A stretch of DNA of 64,000 nucleotides from Aureimonas sp. Leaf324 (GTDB taxonomy: Bacteria; Pseudomonadota; Alphaproteobacteria; Rhizobiales; Rhizobiaceae). This document shows positions 46,439-55,387 of the stretch, in pieces. The translations under genes were made by a program, and so were the position numbers. The notes under the pieces are model-generated. The model had not been told where the DNA came from, made no database searches, and was given only the letters and a program-made list of their open reading frames with translations. Location of the stretch: assembly GCF_001423245.1 (NCBI RefSeq), contig NZ_LMOH01000001.1:278563-342562 (forward strand), written 5' to 3'. Each line of letters opens with the position of its first letter. Positions within the stretch are counted from its first letter, which is position 1.

Positions 46439-47818
46439 CTACAACTCCGCCATCACTGCTCTGACCGCGTCGGCGGTCTTCTCCACGATCGTGTCGGCCT
46501 CCTCGGTGGTGAGGCAGAAAGGCGGCGCGAAGCCGAGGATGTCGCCCTCCGGCATGGCACGCGCGATCACGCCGCGCTCCAGAAGCGCCGCCGAGACGCG
46601 TGGCCCGACTTTCGCGGAAGGGTCGAAGAACCGCCGGTCGTCGCGGTCGGCGACGAACTCGACCGCGGCGAGCAGCCCTTCGCCTCTCACCTCGCCGACG
46701 TTGCGATGGTCTGCGAGCGCGTCCGAAAGGTTCGATCGAAGACGCGCGCCGACCTCGCGGACGTTCGCCAGCAGATCGAGCTGATCGATGAGTTCGAGAT
46801 TGGCCACCCCGGCGGCGGCACACAGCGGGTGGGCCGAGTAGGTCCAACCGTGGCCGATGGGCCCGAGTTCGTCGGATCCCTGCACGAGGACGTTCCAGAG
46901 CGTCTCCGAGACGATCGTCCCGGACAGGGGCGCGTAGGCGGAGGTCAGGCCTTTGGCGATGGTGATGAGGTCCGGCTTCATGCCGTAGTGGTCGGAGCCG
47001 AACATCGTGCCGAGGCGTCCGAAGCCCGTGACGACCTCGTCGGCGATCAGCATCACGTCGTAGCGCGCGAGCACCGCCTGGATCTTCTCCCAGTACCCGG
47101 CCGGCGGGGGCACGATGCCTCCCGTACCGAGCACCGGCTCGCCGATCATCGCGGCGACCGTCTCGGGACCCTCGGCAAGGATGGTCTCTTCCAGCCGGTC
47201 GGCGCAGAACTGGGAGAACTGCTCCTCGCTCATGGAGCGGTCGGGACGTCGGAAGTAGTACGGCGCTTCCGTATGGAGGATCGGGGCACGCGGCAGGTCG
47301 AACGCGTTGTGGAAGAGCTTCAGGCCGGTCAGCGACCCGGTCATGATGCCCGAGCCGTGATAGCCGCGCCAGCGCGAGATGATCTTCTTCTTCTCCGGCC
47401 GGCCGAGGATGTTGTTGGCGTACCAGACGAGCTTGATGTTGGTTTCGTTGGCGTCCGAGCCGGACAGGCCGAAGTAGACGCGGCTCATGCCCGCCGGGGC
47501 CCGGTCGACGATCATCTTGGCCAGCCGGATCGAAGGCTCCGAACCGTGCCCGACATAGGCATGGTAGTAGGGGAGCTTGCGGGCCTGATCGGCGATGGCC
47601 TCCGCGATCTCCTCGCGGCCGTAGCCGACATTGACGCAGTAGAGGCCGGCAAAGGCGTCGAGGCTTTCGCGCCCGTTGTGATCGACGATGGTGCAGCCCT
47701 TCGCCCCGGTGATGACGCGCGTCGGCGTCTCGCCGCGCGCATGCATGCCCATGTGGGTCGAAGGGTGGAAGAAGTGGTCGCGGTCGAAGGCGTTGAGGTC
47801 GTTGGAATGGTCGAGCAT
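46439..47818 (-). CDS. doeD: Class-III aminotransferase, probable L-2,4-diaminobutyrate transaminase
   Basis: PLP enzyme of 459 residues that in ectoine degradation removes the terminal amino group of L-2,4-diaminobutyrate to give aspartate semialdehyde. Class III marks are GSDANETNIKLVWYANN, WRGYHG, the PLP-contacting Asp in LIADEVVTGFGR and the Schiff-base Lys in TIAKGLTSAYAPL. ATG 47818 is chosen because AAGGAGAG lies just before it; the frame is open upstream but unlike the family. It follows doeC by 28 bases in a unit with doeX. By motif alone it could be any omega-amino-acid transaminase; the assignment rests on the locus. Confidence 0.88.
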   Translation of the reverse strand: MLDHSNDLNAFDRDHFFHPSTHMGMHARGETPTRVITGAKGCTIVDHNGRESLDAFAGLYCVNVGYGREEIAEAIADQARKLPYYHAYVGHGSEPSIRLAKMIVDRAPAGMSRVYFGLSGSDANETNIKLVWYANNILGRPEKKKIISRWRGYHGSGIMTGSLTGLKLFHNAFDLPRAPILHTEAPYYFRRPDRSMSEEQFSQFCADRLEETILAEGPETVAAMIGEPVLGTGGIVPPPAGYWEKIQAVLARYDVMLIADEVVTGFGRLGTMFGSDHYGMKPDLITIAKGLTSAYAPLSGTIVSETLWNVLVQGSDELGPIGHGWTYSAHPLCAAAGVANLELIDQLDLLANVREVGARLRSNLSDALADHRNVGEVRGEGLLAAVEFVADRDDRRFFDPSAKVGPRVSAALLERGVIARAMPEGDILGFAPPFCLTTEEADTIVEKTADAVRAVMAEL

Positions 47819-47846
47819 CGCGGCTCTCCTTGAAGGGGGAAGGGGG

Positions 47847-49340
47847 TCAGCCGCGGTCGAGGCAGACGTAATGAATGTCCGTGAAGGCTTCGAGGCCATG
47901 GCGCGAGCCCTCGCGCCCAAGGCCCGACTGTTTGGTGCCGCCGAACGGGATCGGGGCGCCGGTGATCTTCACCCGGTTCACGGCGATCATGCCGTAGTCG
48001 AGCGCGGCGCTCACGCGTGACGCGCGGGCCCCGTCGCGCGTGACGAGATAGGCGACGAGGCCGTATTCGGTGTCGTTGGCGCGGGCGACGACCTCCGCTT
48101 CCGTGTCGAACGGTGCGAGCGCCGCCACCGGCCCGAAGGTCTCCTCGCGCATGATCGCGGCATCGGGCGGCACGTCGGCCAGAACCGTCGGCAGGAAGAA
48201 GAGCGGACCCGCCGGATGGCGTCCGCCGCCGCACAGGAGACGCGCGCCCTTCGCCAGCGCGTCGGCAACGTGCGCCTCGCACTTGGCGATGGCCCGCTCG
48301 TGCATCAGCGGTCCGATTTCCGCCCCCTCGCAGAGCCCCGGTGCCACGGTGAGCGCTTTCGCCCGCTCCGTGAAGGCGGCCGCGAAGACGTCGCAGGCCG
48401 GACGCTCGACGAAGATGCGGTTGGCGGCGAGGCAATCCTGGCCGGACGTCGCGAACTTCGCGGCGATGGCGATCTCGACGGCCTTCAACGGGTCGGCGTC
48501 GGCGAAGACGAGCAGGGGCGCGTGGCCGCCGAGTTCCATGACGAGGCGTTTGACCGTCGGCGCACATTGGGCGGCGATCAGTCGGCCGACCTCGGTCGAC
48601 CCGGTAAAGCTCAAGGCTCGCACGCGCGGATCTTCGCACAGTCGGCCGACGATGGTGGAGGCGTCACCCGTCACCACGTTGAACACGCCGGGCGCGAAGC
48701 CGGCACGGCTGGCAAGTTCGGCGAGTGCCAGCGCGGACAGGGGCGTATGGGCAGAGGGGTGGGCGACGGTCGTGCAGCCGGCGGCGAGCGCCGCAGCCGC
48801 CTTGCGTGTCAGCATCGCGGACGGGAAGTTCCACGGCGTGACGAGCCCGGCGACCCCGACCGGTCGGCGAGTGAGGCGCATGTCCGCGCCCGGCAAATGC
48901 GACGCCACGCCCTCGATGCTCACGCGCTTGGCTTCTTCCGCATAGAAGGCGACGAAGGACGCGGCGTAGTCGATCTCGCCTCGCGCCTCGGCGAGCGGCT
49001 TGCCCTGTTCGAGGGTCATCAGCAGGGCAAGGTCCTCCCGCGCGGCGACGATCGCCGCGTGCCAGCGCATCAGGATGGCGGAGCGCTCCTGCGGCAGCAG
49101 CCCGGCCCAGGCGGGAAAGGCGGCATGCGCGGCGTCGACGGCCCGGGTGGTGTCGTCGGCCCCGAGCGACGCGACGTCGGCAAGGTGTCTTCCGTCCGCG
49201 GGAGCGGTGACGCTGAAGCGTTGCCGTGCGGCGCCCTCGATCCAGCGCCCACCGACGAAGGCCTCCTGTCGCGGGAGACGGGGATCGGCGAGGCGGCCGA
49301 GCGCCTCTCCGGTGATGGTGCGTGCCAGATGGGCGTTCAT
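47847..49340 (-). CDS. doeC: Aldehyde dehydrogenase, probable aspartate-semialdehyde dehydrogenase of ectoine degradation
   Basis: NAD(P)-dependent enzyme of 497 residues, SSADH-like, expected to oxidise aspartate 4-semialdehyde to aspartate as the last ectoine-degradation step. The catalytic Glu269 (MELGGHAP) and Cys303 (SGQDCLAANR), and Asn171 in TPWNFPSAML, are present. The usual cofactor-binding KPxE motif reads HPSA at 194-197, so both the conserved Lys and Glu are replaced; this may change cofactor preference or affinity. It lies between doeX (91-base gap) and doeD. ATG 49340 gives the normal length. Confidence 0.88.
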   Translation of the reverse strand: MNAHLARTITGEALGRLADPRLPRQEAFVGGRWIEGAARQRFSVTAPADGRHLADVASLGADDTTRAVDAAHAAFPAWAGLLPQERSAILMRWHAAIVAAREDLALLMTLEQGKPLAEARGEIDYAASFVAFYAEEAKRVSIEGVASHLPGADMRLTRRPVGVAGLVTPWNFPSAMLTRKAAAALAAGCTTVAHPSAHTPLSALALAELASRAGFAPGVFNVVTGDASTIVGRLCEDPRVRALSFTGSTEVGRLIAAQCAPTVKRLVMELGGHAPLLVFADADPLKAVEIAIAAKFATSGQDCLAANRIFVERPACDVFAAAFTERAKALTVAPGLCEGAEIGPLMHERAIAKCEAHVADALAKGARLLCGGGRHPAGPLFFLPTVLADVPPDAAIMREETFGPVAALAPFDTEAEVVARANDTEYGLVAYLVTRDGARASRVSAALDYGMIAVNRVKITGAPIPFGGTKQSGLGREGSRHGLEAFTDIHYVCLDRG

Positions 49341-49431
49341 CGCGGGCCTCCCTCGGATGCGCTCCGAGCCTATGGCGAGGCTGCCGGAGGATCGGTCCGA
49401 AGGAGGTAGGCTGAGGAGAAGGCCCCTCTTT

Positions 49432-49950
49432 TTACGAAGCCGGCTGTGGAGACTTCCTCTCGGCCGCCGATCCCCCAGCGGCGAAGAGGTCTGCCGGCGG
49501 ATCGATCCCGTCCTTGACGATTTTGGTCACGACATAGGTGAAATATCGCTGGATCCCGATCTCGCGCTCGAGCCACCCGTCGACCAGCCGCTGGTAGGCT
49601 TCGACATCTCTCGCCACGACTTTCAGGACGTAATCGACCCCGCCGCCCGTCGACCAGCAGGAGACGACCTCGGGTTCCCCGCGGATGGCGCGCTCGAACC
49701 GGTCGAAGTCCGCCTGCCGATGGCCGCCGAGCGTGATCTCGACGATCACCGTGGTGATCGGGGACACCAGCCGCCAATCGATCCGAGCGTGATAGCCGGC
49801 CACGATCCCCGCCTTCTCCATCCGTTTCAATCGCATCCAGCATGGCGTCGCGGACAGGCCGACGCGCTCGGCCAGCGCGGTCTTGGCGATCCGACCCTCG
49901 CGCTGGATCTCGGCCAGGATTCTGACGTCCGTTGCATCGAGCTGGTGCAT
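49432..49950 (-). CDS. doeX: Lrp/AsnC-family regulator of ectoine degradation
   Basis: Feast-famine type regulator of 172 residues: an N-terminal helix-turn-helix (about 1-60, LSATPCWMRLKRMEKAGIV) and a C-terminal RAM effector domain (VSCWSTGGGVDYVLKV). A gene of this family (asnC/doeX) is a standard part of ectoine-degradation loci. It is divergent from enuR across 83 bases and upstream of doeC-doeD on its own strand. The tail after about residue 150 is longer than usual for the family and polar. Confidence 0.87.
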   Translation of the reverse strand: MHQLDATDVRILAEIQREGRIAKTALAERVGLSATPCWMRLKRMEKAGIVAGYHARIDWRLVSPITTVIVEITLGGHRQADFDRFERAIRGEPEVVSCWSTGGGVDYVLKVVARDVEAYQRLVDGWLEREIGIQRYFTYVVTKIVKDGIDPPADLFAAGGSAAERKSPQPAS

Positions 49951-50006
49951 GGGGTCCCGAAAAGTAGGCGTTGCGGACGCTGGCGGCGAAGCGTCCTCTT
50001 GTCGAA

Positions 50007-50039
50007 TGTCATGATTTCAGGAAACGTGCATTCATGACA
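50007..50039. promoter_or_regulatory. Inverted TGTCATGA boxes between doeX and enuR
   Basis: TGTCATGA at 50007-50014 and its exact reverse complement TCATGACA at 50032-50039 form an inverted repeat with a 17-base spacer. The second box overlaps the enuR start codon, so binding could shut off enuR and affect doeX. The same box appears before ehuA. Confidence 0.5.
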
Positions 50040-51416
50040 ATGTGGTTCATCGATCAGGCCGCCCTGAAGCGTCCCGTCTACCTGTCGCTGGCCGATCAGA
50101 TCAACCGGGCCATCACCGACGGACGGCTGGCGCATGGCACGCGGCTTCCGCCGCACCGGGTGCTCGCCGACAGCTTGCGCGTGTCCGTCCAGACCGTCAG
50201 TCGCGCCTATGAAGAGCTGATCCGCCGCGGGCTCCTGTCCGGCGAGACGGGGCGCGGCTCCTTCGTGCGGCGCGAGGAGCCGGTCGGGCAACTCCCCTAC
50301 ATCCCCGAGCGGCTGGGCGAGGTGATCGACCTTTCGATCCTGAAGCCGGTCTGCGAGACGATGCATCTCGACCGGATGAAGGCGGCGCTGGCCGACCTGT
50401 CGGTCGAGTTGCCCCCGAGCGTCGCCCTGTCGTTTCGCCCGAACGTCATCTTCCCGCGTCACCGCGCGGTGGCCGCGGACTGGCTGCGGCAGTGCGGTCT
50501 CGACGTGCCGCCGCAGAACATCTGCCTGACGAACGGTGCGACCGCCGGCATGACGATCGCCCTGATGAGCGTGGCGCAGACCGGCGGCGTCGTCGCGACC
50601 GAGGCGATCGGCCACCACACGCTGACGCCGCTCGCCGCCTATCTCGGCCTGAAGCTCGCCGCCGTCGAGATCGACGATGATGGAATCGTGCCGGAAGCGC
50701 TCGATGCTCTGTGCCGAACCGAGGGTGTGCGAGCCGTCTTCGTGCAGCCCTCCGGCATCAATCCGACGGCCGTCGTGATGAGCGCTGAGCGACGCGAGGC
50801 GATTGCGGCCGTGGCGCGACGCCATGATCTGGCGATCATCGAAAACGACGGGCTCGGTCCCTTGGTCGAGGATCGCCCTCCGCCCCTGGCTGCCTTCGCG
50901 CCCGAGCGAACCCTCTACGTGACGAGCTTCACCAAGATCGTCATGCCGGGCCTTCGCACCGGCTATCTCGCCGTGCCCGACCGGATGCTGGCGGCCGTGA
51001 CCAACCGCCACCTCGTGACCAACTGGATCGCGACGCCCTTGATCGCCGAAATTGCGACGCGATGGGTGGCGGACGGGACGGCGATCGAACTCGTGCGCTG
51101 GCAACGGGGCGCCCTGCGACGGCGCCAGGCGGTGGCGGCCGAGATGCTGACCGGTATCCCTTATCGATCCCATGCCCAGGCGCTCCATGCCTGGATCCCG
51201 CTGGAGAGCCGGACGGCGGAAGACCTCTTCGTGGCGCAGGCCCGGCTGCGAGGCGTCGCCGTGGCGCCCGGGCGTTCGTTTCAGACCGGCGCCTGCGAGC
51301 AGCCGGCGGTTCGTATCTCGCTCGGCTCGACGACCGAGGAGGAACTCCGCGCCGGCCTGCGCATCATGACCAACCTCATCCACAGCGATCCGGAGCCGTT
51401 GCTGCTCGCGATCTAG
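50034..51416 (+). CDS. enuR: MocR/GabR-type regulator of ectoine utilisation
   Basis: Transcription factor of 460 residues joining a GntR-type winged helix (about 1-75, starting MTMWFIDQAALKRPVYLSL) to a class-I aminotransferase-like domain that holds PLP. The PLP lysine is Lys301 in YVTSFTKIVMPGLRTGY. EnuR proteins sense ectoine breakdown products, in known cases alpha-acetyl-diaminobutyrate and diaminobutyrate, which react with the PLP and relieve repression. The N-terminus MTMWFIDQ and the position at the head of ehu-eut-doe genes identify it. ATG 50034 or 50040 may be used; an ATG at 49971 gives an unlikely extension. Confidence 0.9.
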   Translation: MTMWFIDQAALKRPVYLSLADQINRAITDGRLAHGTRLPPHRVLADSLRVSVQTVSRAYEELIRRGLLSGETGRGSFVRREEPVGQLPYIPERLGEVIDLSILKPVCETMHLDRMKAALADLSVELPPSVALSFRPNVIFPRHRAVAADWLRQCGLDVPPQNICLTNGATAGMTIALMSVAQTGGVVATEAIGHHTLTPLAAYLGLKLAAVEIDDDGIVPEALDALCRTEGVRAVFVQPSGINPTAVVMSAERREAIAAVARRHDLAIIENDGLGPLVEDRPPPLAAFAPERTLYVTSFTKIVMPGLRTGYLAVPDRMLAAVTNRHLVTNWIATPLIAEIATRWVADGTAIELVRWQRGALRRRQAVAAEMLTGIPYRSHAQALHAWIPLESRTAEDLFVAQARLRGVAVAPGRSFQTGACEQPAVRISLGSTTEEELRAGLRIMTNLIHSDPEPLLLAI

Positions 51417-51454
51417 GCACGATTTGCTCGGGTGACCGGCACGGGCCGAAAAAT

Positions 51455-51485
51455 TGTCATGAGATTATTTTCCAAATTGACATGA
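51455..51485 (+). promoter_or_regulatory. Direct TGTCATGA-type repeats before ehuA
   Basis: TGTCATGA at 51455-51462 and TGACATGA at 51478-51485 lie 23 bases apart in the same direction in an AT-rich stretch, the direct-repeat arrangement used by GabR-type regulators. The second box overlaps TTGACA at 51477-51482, a possible -35 element. ehuA starts 54 bases downstream. Confidence 0.5.
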
Positions 51486-51538
51486 TTTAGCGCGCTCGTC
51501 ATCGTCGGGGTGTCAGACGGAACCCAGAAGGGGACGCC

Positions 51539-52324
51539 GTGCCCGCACCGATCATCCAACTGCAGGACGTGTCCAAGTGCTTCGGTGAGCTGACGGTGCT
51601 CGACAAGCTCTCGTTCGAGGTCGCGCCGGGCGAGAAACTGGCCCTGATCGGTCCGTCGGGTTCGGGAAAGACCACGATCCTGCGCCTCCTGATGACGCTG
51701 GAGACGCCGTCAGACGGACTGGTCCTGGTCGACGGCGAGCCGCTATTCCATCAGCGAAAGGGCGGCAGGCTGGTGCCGGCGGACGAGCGGCATCTCCACC
51801 GGATGCGCGGCAAGATCGGCATGGTCTTCCAGCACTTCAACCTGTTTCCGCACAAGTCCGTCTGCGAGAACGTCTGCCTCGCACCGGTTCTGACGCAAGG
51901 GGCCAAGCCCGCGGACGCCAAGCGCCACGCAATGGAGCTCCTCGACATGGTGGGCCTGTCGGCGAAGGCCGATGCCATGCCCGCGCAGCTTTCCGGCGGC
52001 CAGAAGCAGCGGGTGGCGATCGCCCGCGCGCTGGCCCTCAGCCCGAAGATCATGCTGTTCGACGAGGTCACCTCGGCGCTCGATCCCGAGCTGGTCGAGG
52101 AGGTGCTGAACGTCATGCACATGCTCGCCCGCGAGACCGACATGACCATGCTGCTCGTCACCCACGAGATGGGCTTTGCCCACGACTTCGCCGATCGCGT
52201 CCTGTTCTTCGACCGGGGCCGGATCGTCGAGGAGGGCGCGCCGCGAGACATCTTCAAGAACCCCCGGCAGGAGCGAACGCAGGCTTTCCTGCGCAAGGTC
52301 GTCGCAGCCGGTCATCGCGTCTGA
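51539..52324 (+). CDS. ehuA: Ectoine/hydroxyectoine ABC transporter ATP-binding protein
   Basis: ATPase subunit of the Ehu importer, 261 residues, polar-amino-acid type. Walker A is GPSGSGKTT near residue 39, the Q-loop [12 protein letters not shown], the signature LSGGQKQRV and Walker [13 protein letters not shown]. The start is GTG 51539, preceded by GAAGGGGA; no upstream ATG fits. It is the first gene of the long ehuABCD-eutABC-doeAB unit after enuR. Ectoine specificity follows from the locus, not from the ATPase itself. Confidence 0.93.
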   Translation: MPAPIIQLQDVSKCFGELTVLDKLSFEVAPGEKLALIGPSGSGKTTILRLLMTLETPSDGLVLVDGEPLFHQRKGGRLVPADERHLHRMRGKIGMVFQHFNLFPHKSVCENVCLAPVLTQGAKPADAKRHAMELLDMVGLSAKADAMPAQLSGGQKQRVAIARALALSPKIMLFDEVTSALDPELVEEVLNVMHMLARETDMTMLLVTHEMGFAHDFADRVLFFDRGRIVEEGAPRDIFKNPRQERTQAFLRKVVAAGHRV

Positions 52325-52350
52325 AACCACGTCACAAGAGGGAACATTCC

Positions 52351-53196
52351 ATGCGCTTCGATCGCCTCGCCCGTCCCCTGCTGCTCGGCGCATCGCTGAG
52401 TCTCGCCCTCGGTGCCGCCTCGGCTTCGGCTGCCGACCTGGAGGCGTTGAAGGAACAGGGCTTCGCCCGCATCGCCATCGGCAACGAGCCGCCCTTTACC
52501 GCGGTCAAGGCCGACGGCACGGTGTCGGGTGCCGCGCCCGACGTCGCGCGTGCCGTCTTCAAGCGGCTGGGCGTTCCCGATGTCGTCGCCTCGATCTCCG
52601 AGTATGGCGCAATGATCCCCGGCCTTCAGGCTCGTCGTTTCGACGCGGTCACCGCTGGTCTCTTCATGAAGCCGGAGCGCTGCAGCGCGGTCAGCTACTC
52701 TGAGCCGATCCTGTGCGATGCCGAGGCCTTCGCGCTGAAGGCCGGCAATCCGCTGAAGCTGACGAGCTACAAGGACGTCGCCGACAATCCGAACGCCAAG
52801 ATCGGCGCACCGGGCGGCGGCACCGAGGAGCGACTGGCGCTCGAAGCCGGCGTGCCGCGCGACCGTGTCATCGTGGTGCCCGATACGCAGAGCGGCATCA
52901 CCATGCTTCAGCAGGGCCGCATCGACGTCTACTCGCTTCCTGTCCTGTCGATCAACGCGGCGGTGAAGACGGCGAACGATCCGCAGATCGAGGTCGTGGC
53001 TCCGGTGAAGGGTGCGCCGGTCTATTGCGACGGCGCTGCCTTCCGCAAGCAGGACACGGCGCTGCGCGACGCCTTCGACAAGGAACTGGCCGCGATCAAG
53101 GCGTCCGGCGAGTTCGCAAAGATCATCGAGCCCTACGGCTTCTCGGCGGCCGCCGCGATGTCGACCACGCGCGAGAAGCTGTGCGCCGCGCAGTGA
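52351..53196 (+). CDS. ehuB: Ectoine/hydroxyectoine ABC transporter substrate-binding protein
   Basis: Periplasmic solute-binding protein (family 3) of 281 residues with a Sec signal peptide (about 1-28, ending ASASAAD). It has RIAIGNEPPFTAVKADG at the start of the mature part, matching EhuB, where aromatic residues in the cleft hold ectoine; Phe in PPF is one of the expected contacts. It lies 26 bases after ehuA with its own ribosome site. Confidence 0.93.
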   Translation: MRFDRLARPLLLGASLSLALGAASASAADLEALKEQGFARIAIGNEPPFTAVKADGTVSGAAPDVARAVFKRLGVPDVVASISEYGAMIPGLQARRFDAVTAGLFMKPERCSAVSYSEPILCDAEAFALKAGNPLKLTSYKDVADNPNAKIGAPGGGTEERLALEAGVPRDRVIVVPDTQSGITMLQQGRIDVYSLPVLSINAAVKTANDPQIEVVAPVKGAPVYCDGAAFRKQDTALRDAFDKELAAIKASGEFAKIIEPYGFSAAAAMSTTREKLCAAQ

Positions 53197-53258
53197 GCTG
53201 ACGAACGGACGGGCGGCGGGGCAGGGGCTCCGCCGCCGCCGATGGCGGCAAGGCGATC

Positions 53259-53918
53259 ATGGATATCTGGCTCGGCTATCTCAGGCTCATCCTCGACGGT
53301 GCCCTCGTCACGGTGCAACTCACCGTCTACGGCTGCGCCTTCGCGCTGGTCATGGCGTTTCTCGCCGGGCTCGGACGGGCGTCCGCCATCGCACCGGTGA
53401 AGTGGCTGTCGGTCGCCTATATCGAGTTCTTCCGCGGCACCTCGATCTTCGTCCAGCTGTTCTGGGCCTACTACGTCCTGCCGCTGATGGGGTTGGAACT
53501 CTCGCCCATGCAGGCGGGCGTCCTGGCGCTCGGCCTCAACGTCGGCGCCTACGGCGCGGAGGTCGTGCGCAGTGCCGTGCAGGCGATCGGACGCGAGCAG
53601 CGCGAGGCCTGCGTCGCCCTCAACCTCACGCGCGCCCAGTCTCTGCGTCACGTGATCCTGCCGCAGGCGGTCGTGATCATGCTGCCGACGTTCGGCAACA
53701 ACGCGATCGAGCTCCTCAAGGCGACGGCGATCGTCTCCCTCGTGTCGCTCGCCGACATGACCTTCCAGGCGCAGGTCGTGCGCTCGCAGACGGGATCGAC
53801 GGCCTTTCCGTTCCTGACGATTCTCGTCCTCTACTTCCTGATGTCGTCGGTCATCACGCTTTTCGTGCGCGCGATGGAACGCCGCATGTCTCGCGGCTTC
53901 GAAGGGACTCGCGCCTGA
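53259..53918 (+). CDS. ehuC: Ectoine/hydroxyectoine ABC transporter permease EhuC
   Basis: Membrane subunit of 219 residues with five or six hydrophobic segments and the HisMQ-type EAA loop (REACVALNLTRAQSLRHVILPQA). YIEFFRGTSIFVQLFW is typical of this permease class. It starts 62 bases after ehuB at ATG 53259, and its TGA stop shares its last base with the ehuD start codon. Confidence 0.93.
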   Translation: MDIWLGYLRLILDGALVTVQLTVYGCAFALVMAFLAGLGRASAIAPVKWLSVAYIEFFRGTSIFVQLFWAYYVLPLMGLELSPMQAGVLALGLNVGAYGAEVVRSAVQAIGREQREACVALNLTRAQSLRHVILPQAVVIMLPTFGNNAIELLKATAIVSLVSLADMTFQAQVVRSQTGSTAFPFLTILVLYFLMSSVITLFVRAMERRMSRGFEGTRA

Positions 53919-54613
53919 TGGAGTGGGACTGGGAGTTCGTCAGGCAGATCCTGCCGCAGCTCATCGACGGGGCAAGGATCACGATCCTCGCGACCGTGCT
54001 CGGCTTCGCCTTCGCCGCCCTGTTCGGCCTGCTGATCGCCATCCTCAGGCGTTCGCAGAATCGCGCTCTGTCGTGGCCGACAGCGGCTTTCGCCGAGTTC
54101 GTGCGCGGCACGCCGCTTCTCGTGCAGCTCTACTTTCTCTTCTACATTCTGCCCGACCTCGGGCTGACCCTGTCGCCGCTGACGGCCGGCGTGATCGGCC
54201 TCGGCATCCACTACGGAACGTACACGGCCGAGGTGTACCGCGCCGGCATCGACAACGTCGCGCGCGGTCAGTGGGAAGCGGCCAAGGCCTGCAATCTCAC
54301 CGCCGCTCAGACTTGGCGGCACATCGTTCTGCCGCAGGCAATCAAGCCCATGGTTCCGGCTCTCGCCAACTACTTCATCGCCATGTTCAAGGAGACGCCG
54401 CTCCTGTCGGCCATCACCGTCCTCGAATTGATGAACCAGGCGCGTTCCATTGCGAACTACAACTACCGCTACATCGAGCCGATCACGATGGTGGGCGCGT
54501 TCTTCCTCGTCATCAGCCTCGTTTCCGTCGTCGTCATCCGCCTGATGCAGCGACACTGGGGTCGGCTCAGCCGCATCGGCTCAGCCCGGCGCGACAGCGT
54601 GATGCCGTCATGA
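53918..54613 (+). CDS. ehuD: Ectoine/hydroxyectoine ABC transporter permease EhuD
   Basis: Second membrane subunit, 231 residues, with EFVRGTPLLVQLYFLFY and the EAA loop WEAAKACNLTAAQTWRHI. It pairs with EhuC to form the pore. The start MEWDWEFVRQILP at 53918 overlaps the ehuC stop by one base, and its own stop overlaps the eutA start by four bases, so the three genes are translationally coupled. Confidence 0.93.
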   Translation: MEWDWEFVRQILPQLIDGARITILATVLGFAFAALFGLLIAILRRSQNRALSWPTAAFAEFVRGTPLLVQLYFLFYILPDLGLTLSPLTAGVIGLGIHYGTYTAEVYRAGIDNVARGQWEAAKACNLTAAQTWRHIVLPQAIKPMVPALANYFIAMFKETPLLSAITVLELMNQARSIANYNYRYIEPITMVGAFFLVISLVSVVVIRLMQRHWGRLSRIGSARRDSVMPS

Positions 54614-55383
54614 TTCCGTCGCTCCTGTCCCTGCCGCTCGTGTTCGACGCGCGGGCGATCGAGAAGCGGATCGGGCTGATCCTGCTCTCGACCGACCATT
54701 CGACGGAAGCGGACTTCGCTCGCCTCGTCGCCGGGCCGCGGATCGGCCTGTTCGCGACACGCGTCGAATATGCCAACCCGGTGACGCCCGAGAATCTGCG
54801 TCGCATGGAGCCCCGCCTTGGGGCCGCGGCGGCGCTGCTTCTGCCGGACGAACCGCTGGATGCTATTCTCTTCTCATGTACCTCCGCCTCCGTCGCAATC
54901 GGTGATGCGGCGGTGGAGGCGGCGATCGCGGCCGCCAAGCCCGGCGTGCCCATCGTGACGCCGCCGGGCGCGGCGGTTCGTGCCCTCGCGCAATTCGGGG
55001 CGCGGCGCATCAGTCTCCTGACGCCCTACACGGTCGAGACGACGGCCGGTATGGCCGACTACTTCGAAGCCCGCGGCTTCGACCTCGCCTCCGTCACCTG
55101 CCTGGGGCTCGAGGACGACCGCGAAATGGCCCGGATCGCTCCGGCCTCGCTCGTCGAAGCGGCGGTCGCGGCGACCGATCCTCAGGCCGAAGCGCTCTTC
55201 GTATCCTGCACTGCCCTACGCTCGGCCCTGATCGCCGCGGACGTCGAGGCGCGGATCGGCCGGCCTGTCGTCACCAGCAACCAGGCCACCGCCTGGGCCT
55301 GCCTCGGTCTTTGCGGCGTCGCGCCGGCGACGGGGCTGAACGCCGGTCGCCTGTTCGACCTGCCCTTTCGACCGGGGGCCTGA
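54610..55383 (+). CDS. eutA: Asp/Glu racemase-like protein EutA of hydroxyectoine utilisation
   Basis: Member of the arylmalonate decarboxylase/hydantoin racemase family, 257 residues. Both catalytic-type cysteines are present, Cys90 in FSCTSAS and Cys200 in VSCTALR. With EutB and EutC it is proposed to turn 5-hydroxyectoine into ectoine, probably by changing the configuration at a carbon of the ring; the exact reaction is not established from sequence. The ATG at 54610 overlaps the ehuD stop; eutB follows after four bases. Confidence 0.9.
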   Translation: MIPSLLSLPLVFDARAIEKRIGLILLSTDHSTEADFARLVAGPRIGLFATRVEYANPVTPENLRRMEPRLGAAAALLLPDEPLDAILFSCTSASVAIGDAAVEAAIAAAKPGVPIVTPPGAAVRALAQFGARRISLLTPYTVETTAGMADYFEARGFDLASVTCLGLEDDREMARIAPASLVEAAVAATDPQAEALFVSCTALRSALIAADVEARIGRPVVTSNQATAWACLGLCGVAPATGLNAGRLFDLPFRPGA

Positions 55384-55387
55384 TCCG

